Shown here piece after piece: positions 1 to 11,529 of a DNA stretch of 64,000 nucleotides. Position numbers and translations under genes: made by a program. Below the pieces are notes generated by a model. It did not search any database and was not told the origin of the DNA. It saw only the letters and a list, made by a program, of their open reading frames with translations. This DNA is from Dallia pectoralis (lineage: Eukaryota; Chordata; Actinopteri; Esociformes; Umbridae), in assembly GCA_029465975.1 (NCBI GenBank), contig CM055746.1:1219001-1283000 (forward strand), written 5' to 3'. How positions within the stretch are numbered: the stretch's first letter is position 1; each line of letters opens with the position of its first letter.

Positions 1-1439
1 TGGTTACTCCACCTGTCACTGTTCCCAGTCCACCTGCTAACACTCCTAATCTGCATTCTTCCAGCAGATTCTGTTCCCAGTCCACCTGGATTTATTGACC
101 TGTTAGTCATTTAAATGCAAATGTATTGATGAACGAAGGTGAATGTTCTCAAAAGTGAATGTGCTAATATTCAAACTGCACAGCCCCCAGCCACCCCACG
201 CAGTCACACAGCTTTTTCCTGGGTTCCACAAGGCGGATTTGCCAGTCAGGCATCTCGCTAAATCCCCTAAAAACTCAGCTCATGGTGGGGAAATGAACAG
301 TCAGCTCTCTGACATCTTCTCAGGTGGACATTCCAGCAGTCAGCACGCCAATTTATCACTCTCTCTAAACAAACATCTGTGGCATTGTGTTTTATTTTAG
401 TGTCCATTTATTGTCCCCATCACACAGAGCTACTGTGTAATGATTACGTGGTTTATCAGGTTCTTGATTTGCCACAGCTGTCAGGTGGATGGATCGTCCT
501 GGCAACGTGGAGATGCTTATTATATAATGCTTACTGTCATTTTGTGGATTTGGAAAATGTCTATTGCATCTCATGAAGAACGAGACACTTTAAACAGTTT
601 AGTTTCACGAGGATGTGTAACTGACCACTTTTAACTGGATAAAACAGGTGAGCTGGTTTGGCAATATTCATACTAAGGCCCTTTTGAGGGTGCCATCTCC
701 CCTTGGAATGTGATTATCTAAGCATTCTGCTTTACATCTAGTTTACAAATATCTGGAAATGGTACATTTTATGCTCACTGCATATTTGTGTATTTTATGT
801 CTGCACTGAAGTGTGACAAGTGGTTAGAACACTTGATTTAAACAGATAAAAAATACTTGATTTCTCCATCACTAATCAAGAGGATTTATTTTTCCAAATT
901 GAGCTTTGAATCTTACTAATTCAATTAGCTGTTTTCCTGGTTTCGCTGTACATAAAGCCCCTCATTGCACATTTAAAGAACATACATTTGATATAGTATA
1001 AAAATAATCCTTACAAAAAACATTTGAATGTGCAAAGGCTTAAATCTAGGCGTATCGGAACGTACACAAACATTTCTGACTCTTGCACCATGTTTGATGA
1101 GGATTTGAATTGGGAACATGGAAGGTTCTCCATCTATCACAATTACCTGATTTACCATTTAGACCTTGGTAATCATGATGGATGGTCTTCTGAGCACTTA
1201 GTCTATAGTTCCGTCAAGATTGGCCTGTTTGCACTAACATCATTCTGAAGCGCTGATTTAGACAAACGATGTCATTAATATTGGCCTGTCATGATCTGGG
1301 GTGTGTCTTCTTTTTTGATGGAGGCAGACATTTGACTTTCAAAGACCACACAACTTTCAGTTGTTGCTAATATCAATCGATATGGGTCTCATTCAAATTC
1401 AGTGGCGTGTATTGAAAGAATCATGTCAACCATTTCTGC
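1..1439. other. non-coding stretch, no gene seen
   Basis: I see no coding region with exon signals here. The only structure is a direct repeat of 18 bases (CTGTTCCCAGTCCACCTG) at 19-36 and 71-88, period 52. Open frames are short and overlap each other on both strands, as expected by chance. Confidence 0.5.
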
Positions 1440-1598
1440 TTGGTAGCTCAGTGGTTGAGTGCATGCTTTATATATTATATTATATTATTATGTATGATGT
1501 CCTGGGTTCAATCCTCAGCTTCTCTCCAGATCGCTGTTGCAAATGAGAAATTGTTCTCAATTGGCCTACCTGGTTAAATAAAGGTTAAATAAAAAAAG
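1440..1598 (+). mobile_element. tRNA-derived SINE with L2-type 3' tail
   Basis: A pol III A-box-like motif (TAGCTCAGTGG, 1444-1454) and a B-box (GGTTCAATCC, 1505-1514) mark a tRNA-related head. The tail at 1571-1598 reads TGGTTAAATAAAGG followed by TTAAATAAAAAAA, the 3' end shared in fish by L2-type LINEs and the SINEs they mobilise. An AT-rich stretch (TATATTATATTATATTATTA type, about 1470-1493) separates the two boxes and looks like a local expansion. It is not a functional tRNA gene: no acceptor or anticodon stem can be folded around the boxes. The exact 5' end and target duplication were not resolved. Confidence 0.72.
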
Positions 1599-1625
1599 TT
1601 TTTTGTTTGCTAGTAAAAAAACATC

Positions 1626-1945
1626 ATGAAGAAATACAAGGTGTTATTGGAAAGGTACTTTGTTTCTTATGAGATGGCGATAAGAAATATTATAAAGAAA
1701 CTGGGCAAGTTGAAGACTGAAAACGCAGTGGAAGACGGAAAGAGCTGTCTGCTTCTGCTAAACAGTTAAAGGCCAATTCCTTCAGGGACAGAAAGAAATC
1801 TAACGAAGTGCTTGTTTAGCATCTGGCAATCATCTTGCACCAAAGTACACTCTTCAATCATGAGAAGTCTTGGAGCTAAGAAATAATTATTGCGGAATGA
1901 CAACAAGCAGAAAAGATGGCGACATGCCCTACAAGGCATTTTCCT
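1626..1945 (+). pseudogene. Tc1/mariner transposase N-terminal relic
   Basis: Around 1700-1740 one frame reads KETGQVED, a stop, then KRSGRR and LSASAKQ. This is the linker between the two DNA-binding helix-turn-helix halves of Tc1-like transposases (usual form KxTGxVEDRxRSGRPRK). It is followed by SFRDRKKS, the conserved start of the second half. In-frame stops and at least one frame change break it, and the catalytic DDE domain is absent. It begins just after the SINE, so the SINE may have inserted at its edge. The identification rests on motif order only. Confidence 0.5.
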
Positions 1946-2307
1946 CAATTCCTAAATTGTGTCCTTATATTAGTGTTTTTTGTTTGAGCTCCGGAACCCG
2001 AGAATGAAGTGATTAAAATGTGCACTGTCAAGATTGAAGATATGTAACTATTTGGATGTAAAGCACGACAATATTTGTTGAATTAATTGCAATACAATAA
2101 GCCTACATGTTCAATTATTTATTTTTATTTTCACACGGCCTGGCTACCACCATTTCATTTTGGCCAGTGGTATCTAAAGTCTCAATTTGAAAACCATTAG
2201 GAATACCAGGACTTACACATTGATTAGACAGATTGTATTCTACCTTTATTGTGAATCAATTAAAGTCATCTGCGCAGCTTTTTTGTCTCTGTACCTTTTT
2301 CATCTGA

Positions 2308-2422
2308 ACATATGCAACGGTCTCTGGTAATCGATTTGACTGGGCAAATGACAAATGCCATTTGCTATGAAAAATTACAAGATTGTCCATTCAAATTGAT
2401 TACCATAGACCATTGCATATGT
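2308..2422. repeat. imperfect inverted repeat (32-bp arms, hairpin/MITE-like)
   Basis: Arms 2308-2339 and 2391-2422 are reverse complements at 29 of 32 positions, with a 51-base loop. The loop holds a second small inverted repeat, GCAAATG (2344-2350) and CATTTGC (2359-2365). Outside the arms, CTTTTT on the left matches AAAAAG on the right, so the original element was probably longer. It could be a decayed miniature transposon or a foldback sequence. Confidence 0.6.
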
Positions 2423-4317
2423 CTAAAAAGATAGTTATTTCTATCCAGTGTTGTTGTTGTTGCTTTTGCTCTTTCCGGTTTCTTCCTGTTTACCTGTACA
2501 TGCCCCTCCCTCTTTGTGTTCCACCACTAGCTGTCTCCCACCTCTCCCAATAAGCCCTTGCATATTTATTTAATCAGTGTTCATGCCTGGTTACAGTTCC
2601 TCTTTATTTAGTGTATTCCCTTGGTTGACACTTTCTAGTTGGTGGAGTGATTTCCGGCTTGTTGGGCCAGGTCTGGGGTTTGACCTGGTTAGGGTCACAG
2701 TTTTACCGGACCCCCCAAAAGCCACCATGGTTGTGTTGCAGGCCAAGTACCCCTGCCTGCCCCGAGTCAACCCCTGCCCCCTAGACATTGCCTTATGTGG
2801 AGTCTGTGTTTGGGTCGAACTTTTAAGTCCTGATAGTATACGCACATTTTACACATTATTTAGTGGAACCAAAACTCTGCTCAAGTTAAAAAAAACAATA
2901 ATATGTTTTTCAGGACTGCTGCAGTTTGCCATCAATATTACCTGCTGTTTAAAAAACTGCAACATTCCCGAACTGAGGTATTATGGGGATTCTACTTTAG
3001 ATTATGAACATATTACATTTCCAGCCCAAAGTGGAAGGATTATAAAAATATTGCAGACTGCATTCATAATGAGTTTTTCTTAAGGGTCTTATATGCATCA
3101 CACTTGTACATTTGATAAATCTCAGTCGCAAATGATCGCTCCAAATAGAATAGTCTTTAAAGTTTTAAGTTCATTTGTTCACGGGTAGCCGATCATTCAT
3201 GCTTTGAGAATTACAGAATCAAATGAACAAATGTTCTGTTGACTGAACCAGTTGAAAAGTTCAGTCAATAGAAAGAGACAATTTCCCATCGCTTACACTT
3301 AGAAGCTATAATCTGTGTCCGTGAAACCAGACCTTATCTTCAAGGCTGGTTAAATCCAAAACCTGCACACCCTGCAGCTCTGCAAGTAGAGAGTTGTTGA
3401 GCTTTAGAGTATATGGATCCTGTAAATGTGAACATCTACTGTATATCCATGAATTATATCAGGCCAATCAACGCTATGCACCTATTATTGTATTCACGAT
3501 ACAACTGATCTGATTGCTTAATTTCTAGAGTTGCTTGAGTCAGGATGTAACGGTTGAACGGTGTTAAAATGTAGTCACCTGGGAACACAAAACGGCGGAG
3601 GAGGAGGCGAGGATGAAACGGATGGTTGTTGAAGCGTGCTGTCCTTCTTCATCAGCGGCTGGCTAACACCCGTAGCACACCCTGTCTGCTCTCATTTCCA
3701 TGAATCATTAACTCTCACTTTGGCTGCTGCAAGCCAAGTTACTCGCAATAAGACAGCGAAAACTGGAAATGGCTTTGTCACATTGGATGCGTATTGACTT
3801 GGTTTTGGAGATGAACACAGAGAAACGGATGTGTCAGTGTTTGATGTTTGATGTGGGTCCAGGTGCTGGGCGGCCTGGAATTAAAAACACTATTTATTTC
3901 AGACTAAGGCAGAACTCTTTCATGGGTAATTGTCAAAATGGATTTAACATTCTTCATGTTGTTATGAGATGTATATATCAAACTGTGAAAGAAGGTATGA
4001 ACTAACTATTAGCACAGATCTATCAAATGAAGTACGTAAATAAATATCCAATGTGTGTTTGCATGCCGTAACCATACAGAAAGTTACAATTGCAAGTCAC
4101 AAAGTAGGTTTTAATCAAATCGGTGACAGGAATTGTATGTACAACAACAAGATGCCCTACCTGTAGTGTTTCTACCTTTAGTTTGGATACCTGTTAGCCA
4201 ATTCCATGGTCTGACGATCACTGGAAGTGCACTGCATTATTGTATTTTGACAGTTGCCACATGTGGTTGTTTACGTGTGACATTAAAGTGTGACACATAA
4301 ATGAGGGATGAGACTAT
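2423..4317. other. non-coding stretch with possible LTR debris
   Basis: About 2450-2720 is pyrimidine-rich with LTR-like composition (for example CCTCTTTATTTAGTGTATTC), but no ends or duplications are visible. A perfect 10-bp hairpin lies at 3239-3268. The 168-codon frame beginning at 2577 has no recognisable motif and I do not call it a gene. Confidence 0.35.
3239..3268. repeat. perfect 10-bp stem-loop
   Basis: TTGACTGAAC (3239-3248) and GTTCAGTCAA (3259-3268) are perfect reverse complements around a 10-base loop. The surrounding 3168-3240 also carries TCATTTGTTC and GAACAAATG in opposite orientation, so this may be the core of a small decayed inverted-repeat element. Confidence 0.55.
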
Positions 4318-4506
4318 CTGTAGCATTGGCTCAAATGTCCTCTGTAGCACTGAAATGTCCTCTGTAGCACTGAAATGCCCTCTGTAGCACTGAAATGCCC
4401 TCTGTGGCTGAAATGTCCCCTGTGGCTGAAATGCCCTCTGTAGCACTGAAATGCCCTCTGTGGCTGAAATGTCCTCTGTGGCTGAAATGCCCTCTGTGGC
4501 TGAAAA
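4318..4506 (+). repeat. minisatellite, 18-21 bp unit
   Basis: About ten units alternate between two types: CTCTGTAGCACTGAAATG plus TCC or CCC (21 bp), and CTCTGTGGCTGAAATG plus CC (18-19 bp). The long type dominates the left and the short type the right, so one derives from the other by a 3-base loss (GCACT versus GCT). Confidence 0.9.
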
Positions 4507-4605
4507 CTGGGTTATAATTCAGTTAACATGCCCTTTAACTGTAAAATCTTTCAAATGATGTTAGTATGTATCAAACCTAGGATATATCAAATGAACCTCT
4601 GTTAT

Positions 4606-5139
4606 CAGCCCATCCAGTATTTGGACCCACACTGGACCTCTGTTGTCAGCCCATCCAGTATTTGGACCCACACTGGACCTCTGTTGTCAGCCCATCCAGT
4701 ATTTGGACCCACACTGGACCACTGTTATCTGCCCATCCTGTATTTGGACCCACACTGGACCTCTGTTATCAGCCCATCCTGTATTTGGACCCACACTGGA
4801 CCTCTGTTATCAGCCCATCCAGTATTTGGACCCACACTGGACCTCTGTTGTCAGCCCATCCTGTATTTGGACCCACACTGGACCTCTGTTATCAGCCCAT
4901 CCTGTATTTGGACCCACACTGGACCTCTGTTGTCAGCCCATCCAGTATTTGGACCCACACTGGACCTCTGTTGTCAGCCCATCCTGTATTTGGACCCACA
5001 CTGGACCACTGTTGTCAGCCCATCCAGTATTTGGACCCACACTGGACCTCTGTTGTCAGCCCATCCTGTATTTGGACCCACACTGGACCACTGTTGTCAG
5101 CCCATCCAGTATTTGGACCCACACTGGACCTCTGTCATA
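4606..5139 (+). repeat. minisatellite, 41-bp unit x 13
   Basis: Units begin at 4606, 4647 and 4688, a strict 41-bp period, giving about 13 copies. The core is CAGCCCATCC, then AGTATTTGGACCCACACTGG, then ACCTCTGTTGT. Variable positions are CCAGTAT/CCTGTAT, GTTGTC/GTTATC and CCTCTG/CCACTG. Because 41 is not a multiple of three and the unit has no stop on this strand, all three forward frames stay open. That is the only reason for the apparent 266-codon frame at 4528-5328. Confidence 0.97.
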
Positions 5140-5425
5140 AGGCACAGTGCTGCTTCTGCCTCAATCATTGATAGATTGCTGCAACAGCTAGAACTGTACT
5201 CCTTTTGTGACCCATGCAAATGCAGAATCAGCAGTGCAGCAACACCCCAAAAGGGAGAGAGCTGTCATGTTTCCGGATCATTCTGGACGCAACCAGCAGG
5301 GCCTGTCCTAAACCTGCGTAGCATTTAATGAGACACATAACTCCAGGCCAATGAGAAGTGGAGATAAGATATCTGTTAACTAGAAACTCAAAGCAAAGGC
5401 ATTGCAGCAATAATGCTTCGTATAT

Positions 5426-6958
5426 GATAATGACAGGTGATATATCACAGTGGACCTACATTCAGATCAGGTTGTGTGATAATGACAGGTGATATATCAC
5501 AGTGGACCTACATTCAGATCAGGTTGTGTGATAATGACAGGTGATATATCACAGTGGACCTACATTCAGATCAGGTTGTGTGATAATGACAGGTGATATA
5601 TCACAGTGGACCTACATTCAGATCAGGTTATGTGATAATGACAGGTGATATATCACAGTGGACCTACATTCAGATCAGGTTGTGTGATAATGACAGGTGA
5701 TATATCACAGTGGACCTACATTCAGATCAGGCTGTGTGATAATGACAGGTGATATATCACAGTGGACGTAGATCATTGTGATAATGACAGGTGTGTGATA
5801 ATGACAGGTGATATATCACAGTGGACCTACATTCAGATCAGGTTGTGTGATAATGACAGGTGATATATCACAGTGGACCTACATTCAGATCAGGTTGTGT
5901 GATAATGACAGGTGATATATCACAGTGGACCTAGATTCAGATCAGGTTGTGTGATAATGACAGGTGATATATCACAGTGGACCTACATTCAGATCAGGTT
6001 GTGTGATAATGACAGGTGATATATCACAGTGGACCTACACTCAGATCAGGCTGTGTGATAATGACAGGATATATATCACAGTGGACCTACATTCAGATCA
6101 GGTTATGTGATAATGACAGGTGATATATCACAGTGGACCTACATTCAGATCAGGTTGTGTGATAATGAAAGGTGATATATCACAGTGGACCTACATTCAG
6201 ATCAGGTTATGTGATAATGACAGGTGATATATCACAGTGGACCTACATTCAGATCAGGTTGTGTGATAATGATCAGGTTGGTGATAATGATGATATATCA
6301 CAGTGGACCTACATTCAGATCAGGTTATGTGATAATGACAGGTGATATATCACAGTGGACCTACATTCAGATCAGGTTGTGTGATAATGACAGGTGATAT
6401 ATCACAGTGGACCTACATTCAGATCAGGTTATGTGATAATGACAGGTGATATATCACAGTGGACCTACATTCAGATCAGGTTGTGTGATAATGACAGGTG
6501 ATATATCACAGTGGATATATCACAGTGGACCTACATTCAGATCTAATGACAGGTGATATATCACAGTGGACCTAGATTCAGATCAGGTTGTGTGATAATG
6601 ACAGGTGATATATCACAGTGGACCTACATTCAGATCAGTGTTTCAGATGGTAATGACAGGTGATATATCACAGTGGACCTAGATTCAGATCAGGTTGTGT
6701 GATAATGACAGGTGATATATCACAGTGGACCTACATTCAGATCAGGTTGTGTGATAATGACAGGTGATATATCACAGTGGACCTACATTCAGATCAGGTT
6801 ATGTGATAATGACAGGTGATATATCACAGTGGACCTAGATTCAGATCAGGTTGTGTGATAATGACAGGTGATATATCACAGTGGACCTAGATTCAGATCA
6901 GGTTGTGTGATAATGACAGGTGATATATCACAGTGGACCTACATTCAGATCAGGCTGT
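5426..6958 (+). repeat. minisatellite, 52-bp unit x about 29, with internal palindrome
   Basis: Period 52 is seen at 5426 and 5478 and continues to about 6958. Each unit carries TGTGATAATGACAG, then the perfect 12-bp palindrome GTGATATATCAC, then AGTGGACCTACATTCAGATC. Several units are truncated or rearranged (about 5767-5800, 6262-6295, 6505-6550, 6635-6660), which suggests unequal exchange or deletion. Sequence identity between units is otherwise very high, with point variants such as CTAGATTC and GGTTATGTG. Confidence 0.97.
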
Positions 6959-8609
6959 GCAATGACTTTAACCTAATTAAACCTTTTTAATAATTTCTCC
7001 CTCTAGCCTTTATTTAGCAATTTGTTTTCTAATATAACCTCAAATATTTAGATCCAATTATTTTGAAATGCATATGACACCAGACATCATTATTTAAACA
7101 AAATCACTAGTTGGAATACTGAACAGCACATAGAGACAGAAACAGAAAGAAAGAAAAAAAATAATAATAAAAAAGTTGACTTAAACCTGCATGTCAATCC
7201 CATTTATAATTCAAGTGTTCTTGTGCTGAATGTAAGAATTAGATCCCTCTGTAAAATCCATCGTAGATCAAATTAATGTTAATATGGTACAATTGAAATC
7301 CTTTCATAAAACTTCAATTATTTCAAAAATGATTATTATCAGCATATTCTAGCAGAAAATGATAATCCCTCTAAAAGTTAGTGCAAGTGACCCCGTGCAA
7401 GAAACAGCAGTTGAACCAGAAATCAAAACATATGAGTGAACTGCACTGTGCGTTGTCCAAACAGCTTTGACTTATTGGATGATGGAACCATCAGGCTGCA
7501 TCTTAGAGCCTCTAACTCTTTTTAAAGTGAATATAAACTGCAGAGGCTGTCAAGTCCAATTCCAGCTGGTCCTTTGGTGCATCGGTTAAGTGAAGTTCCA
7601 GGAAATCTAGAAAAACATAATGTGTCTCAGTATTATAGACTGACGATGTCAAAAAGACAACTAAGGGTGTATTGTTTTAAGCATGATTTGTGATATAAAT
7701 GCCCCAGAGATTCCATGTAGAATACGCATTTCTTTTGTTGCCTTGAACATTTGCAGAGTACTGTATGTTTGCAAAATGTCATATTGTTGTTAGTGATGTT
7801 ACTGATGGCTTGACAAAGCTACTCTACTATTGTTGTTCTGTGTCCAATGAACTAGACAGTGTTGTGACAGAAAACTGCACTATTCTCCACACTGCACATT
7901 CTATGTCTCTATTTTCATTTCAATGCAATTATTTCTTGAAAGAGATTGCAACAAGCAGTGACTCTTATTCATATTTTTGGCGACATCAGTGCTAAGAGGT
8001 TTGAGAAAACCCACGGCCTGCTAGGAGATGAACACGGGAGCAGATTGCTTTGACAGATACATAGGTTTGAGGAGACTCTGTGTGACCTTTAAATAAAAGT
8101 CTGGTTCAAAACTAATTAATTTCTAATTTATATGCAGACACATGATGATTTAGCTTGAGCTACCAATCACAATTAAATTACCGTAGGGATCTCTGAGCAC
8201 AAGGCTTCTGGGCACACTTTTCTCTTGTTTTGCCCCCGTAGTCATTTATGGAAATAGATTTTTTGCTTGAGAAGCATATATATGACAAATATAATTTTTC
8301 TGAAAATACAACCATAAATACAACCTCGAGGGTACGCTATTGGTGAATAACATGTTCTGTGTGATTTCTGGGGTGCAATAAGATCATAAAGAAATCTCCT
8401 AAGAGCAAATTATACAGAAACAAGAGCAGCATTTCCCTAGCTTAGGCCTGTGAGTCATGACAAAGTAATGTCATTATAGTAAATCAGGACTCTAACTACA
8501 GATGCTTAGCATTTCTCACCAACACAGGAAGTACACAGAGCACAGTAAGCCTTCATCAGTAGGCCAGGCTACTAAAGCCAGAGATTTAGGATTCCTGCTA
8601 TTTAAAATA
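6959..8609. other. AT-rich non-coding stretch, nothing recognised
   Basis: I see no exon signals, repeats or transposon ends that I can support. The 76-codon frame at 7765-7995 has no recognisable motif or flanking splice signals and is probably chance. Confidence 0.45.
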
Positions 8610-8700
8610 CACTAGTATTCAAAAGTTTGGGATCATTGAGAAATGTTCTTGTTTTTAAAAAACTAAAACTTTTTGTCCAGTAAGATAACATATTTAATTT
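8610..8700 (+). mobile_element. Tc1-like transposon end fragment
   Basis: The stretch starts CACTAGTATTCAAAAGTTTG and continues through GAAATGTTCTTGTTTTT and TTTTTGTCCAGTAAGATAAC. This matches, from memory, the 5' terminal region of a common fish Tc1-like family. Only the end is present, with no transposase beside it. Confidence 0.5.
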
Positions 8701-8756
8701 TTATAAATATATTCATATCTATAGATGTACTGTATAGAGTTATATTACCATATGGA

Positions 8757-8762
<6 letters not shown>

Positions 8763-8790
<28 letters not shown>

Positions 8791-8791
8791 C
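8763..8791 (+). repeat. (AC)n microsatellite
   Basis: Fourteen uninterrupted AC dinucleotides, followed at 8805-8815 by a shorter CACACACAC tract. Confidence 0.98.
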
Positions 8792-8819
8792 TCTGCTCTA
8801 CCTCTCACACACACCACAT

Positions 8820-9947
8820 CCGTTCACCCTCTTCTCTCCAAACGCGTGCACAGCCTACGGTACTGTTTGGCTGAATATTCTCGTTAGCTTGTTATCACCA
8901 AAGAATTGTCTCATTAGTAATTTCCAATGGCCCAGGAAGTCGTTTCTTTACCCTATTCAGACATCGTTGAATATCAGTTGAAAATTCTTAAGTGCAAATT
9001 ATGGCTATTAAATGCCTACAGGAAACCTCTGGAGATTTGAAAACACCACTGAACCGGTACTTCCTTGATGTAAAATGCAACAAACGTCCATCGCTAGGCA
9101 ACCTGACCTTTCAATCAAAAACTCTTCAGTAGCATTTCCGCTGTTTGCATGAGTGCAATCAGGCTGGAGGCTACTTAGAAAAAAAATAGTATATTGTGTT
9201 TTATTAACAGTATAACATGAAAAGGTAGTTTGTGAAAATATGAAAAAAAGATTTTTATGTCTGCATTCAAATCTGATGGAGGTACCTCTGGTATTAGGAT
9301 TAGACAGGAAGTGGGTTTATGGGTGAGGACACGTGGCCTTCAGAGTAAATGTGTGGAAGTTTTACCGCTGGCGTGTGAGTTTAGACGACTGGTGGGCTGG
9401 TGACAGGTAATGCCGGATAAAGAGGATTATGTACTCTATGAATGTAGCATCACACTCTAAACTCTAAAATATTCCTACTTAAAACCGTGTGGCAGTGGGA
9501 GGGGTAATGACACAATGAACACAAATAGACAAACATACAGGGATGGAAAAAGCATTACATTCAATGCAAAAGATTATACACTAAGTAACCCTAAATAACG
9601 AAATGGAAACACCTCTTCAGACATTTGTGTCAATTTACCAAAAACATCAAACTGATATATTTTGTACAAAGGCGAGTAAAAGCTCTCGTCTGTGTTCACC
9701 AGTGTAGAGACGTTTCAAATTAGCAGCGAAATAAAAAAAAGTGAGGAGTGTATAGAATTTGGATAAGTCTTCGTGATTCCAAACCTCTTTGAGGGAACTT
9801 TTAATTGTAGAGGACATTTTTTACAGCCTTGCCCAGAGCTATGCTTAGACACAATTATATCCGCAAGGTCTATAGATATTTTCATGAAATTCATTGCGTG
9901 GTTTTTGCTCTTACAGGTGTGAGCCTTTCTAAATCATGTCTGACATT
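8820..9947. other. non-coding stretch, nothing recognised
   Basis: No coding, RNA or repeat structure that I can support on either strand. Confidence 0.4.
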
Positions 9948-9973
9948 TATGTGACACTAACTAGTGTCACATA
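9948..9973. repeat. near-perfect palindrome, 12-bp arms, 2-bp centre
   Basis: TATGTGACACTA (9948-9959) and TAGTGTCACATA (9962-9973) are exact reverse complements with only AC between them. It could extrude as a cruciform or bind a dimeric factor. It may also be the fused ends of a decayed inverted-repeat element. Confidence 0.8.
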
Positions 9974-10740
9974 TATATCATATGAAAATGGTATTGTTAA
10001 AATGTGCTTTGAAGTAAATTTGCTTAATTTAGCGTCTACAACACTATCAAATCCATGTGCCCGGAACAGAGTGAAATTGCATGCAGTTTGCTTTCAGACA
10101 CTTCTATGCCAATAGCAAAAATGCAGCAAACCCTTTTCTCCGTTGCCAAGAGGAATCTCATCACAAAATGAAAAATCTGGACAGGGAAATGTTTCTAAAG
10201 TTGAAGTTTCGTTGGCAGTTCACATAGTTTGCATATTTCTCTGCCACCTTCCTGCAGATGCGCTCTGGGATCAATTAGTAGCCATGAACGGGAGAGATAA
10301 GATACCCTTCTTTGCATAGTGCTTTCATCACAACGGAGCCTCGGTAACGCTCCTCTGCCACTGTGAAACTGTTGATCAGCAGGAGAGAAGCATCAACATG
10401 TAGGGCAGATATCAAAGAGGTCTGACAATCTCTGTAACCGCTGTCCTCGCCCCGTGTTCCTCATCGAGCGACTGCACTCCTGTGACAAGTTGACTCACTG
10501 CCCACGACTGAGCAGCGAGTTCATGGGCTGGAAGTGCTGAAGAATTTAAAACCAGAAGACAAAATGGCAGAAGCGCATCTGGGGTTGATGTATTTCTCAC
10601 CGTGTCAAGGTGGTGTCATTTAATTAAAAGTTCCCAGTTTGAATGAAGGATTACGTGAGGTTACGGTTGTAGTGCTGAACCACATGTTTATGAGACACAG
10701 TGATATGAAATCATCTGAAGGATTGTGAAGACTCTGTGTG

Positions 10741-10798
10741 ATTACTTATTAACTAGCATGCTAACATCTGCTTTGATGTATGCATGCTAGCATGTAAT
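10741..10798. repeat. imperfect hairpin with 16-bp arms
   Basis: Arms 10753-10768 and 10775-10790 (CTAGCATGCTAACATC against GATGTATGCATGCTAG) pair at 14 of 16 positions with a 6-base loop. ATTAC at 10741 and GTAAT at 10794 add an outer stem. Confidence 0.6.
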
Positions 10799-10985
10799 GT
10801 CCACAGTTAAGTTAGTCAGGGGCTCTGTATCGACACAGAATACAAATGGTGAACTAATGAAGAAATTATGATGTGGAGCAAAGCAGTAGGAGAATGGTTT
10901 CATAAAGAGTGAGTGTGAGTAGATCCTCCACAGGGTGTCTAACCTGTACCTGTGTCTTGTTTACGTTTCCATTGAGGAGGACACC

Positions 10986-11032
10986 ATCTCAGTATTTCTC
11001 GTGATCTCAGTATTTCTCGTGATCTCAATATT
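10986..11032 (+). repeat. 18-bp tandem repeat, 2.6 copies
   Basis: ATCTCAGTATTTCTCGTG is present twice exactly (10986-11003, 11004-11021) and then in part (ATCTCAATATT). Confidence 0.9.
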
Positions 11033-11289
11033 CAAATTTCTTTCATTCTCTAACTTACACCCATAGCCAACCTCTTTTCCTTTTCCCAACAGTCACAAAT
11101 CAAATGTCCGATATTGACAAAAAAATACAAATATTATTAAATAAATAATGGGGTTGTCACAGTTGTGTATATATTATATAATGATGAACAAACATTTTCG
11201 TTTAAGCATCCACTATTTGTTTTTCTGTGAATTAACCATATTTAATGAGTGCCTCTTCATTTAAATATTCTTTTTGCATTTCATCGCTT

Positions 11290-11520
11290 TTTTCACACCT
11301 TTTGCTTCTAGTGCCATTTCTCTAGATTTCCCCCTGGCCGGTACCCCTGTTTGTATCTGACCAACATCCTGTCTGCCATCAAACTGTGCTTTACTGCCAT
11401 TGATCTGTGTACCGAGTCTGCCTTTTCCTGAGCGGTTCCTACCTAATACAGCGTTCTAATAAATCAGTGTTACAGCTGAACTGAGTCCGAGTCTGCCTTT
11501 TGGTCTAGTCACAGTTAACG
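11290..11520 (+). mobile_element. possible LTR 3'-half remnant
   Basis: An AATAAA at 11458-11463 is followed by GTGTTACAGCTGAACTGAGT and a CCGAGTCTGCC motif, also present at 11415. This resembles the R-U5 part of fish Ty3-like LTRs, which often carry AATAAA then a TTACxxxxGAxCxGAGTC stretch. No partner LTR, primer-binding site or clear ends are visible, so this is tentative. Confidence 0.3.
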
Positions 11521-11529
11521 ACTGGGCTT

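Noticed and set aside
1440..1520. tRNA gene
   Set aside because: A and B boxes are present, but the region between them is an AT expansion, no cloverleaf can be drawn, and the sequence runs into an L2-type tail. It is a SINE.
2577..3083. 168-codon forward frame
   Set aside because: It spans LTR-like and AT-rich sequence. There are no motifs, and an overlapping minus frame of similar quality exists.
4528..5328. 266-codon frame over the 41-bp array
   Set aside because: All three forward frames are open across the same array. The non-repeat tail (about 60 codons) shows no recognisable motif.
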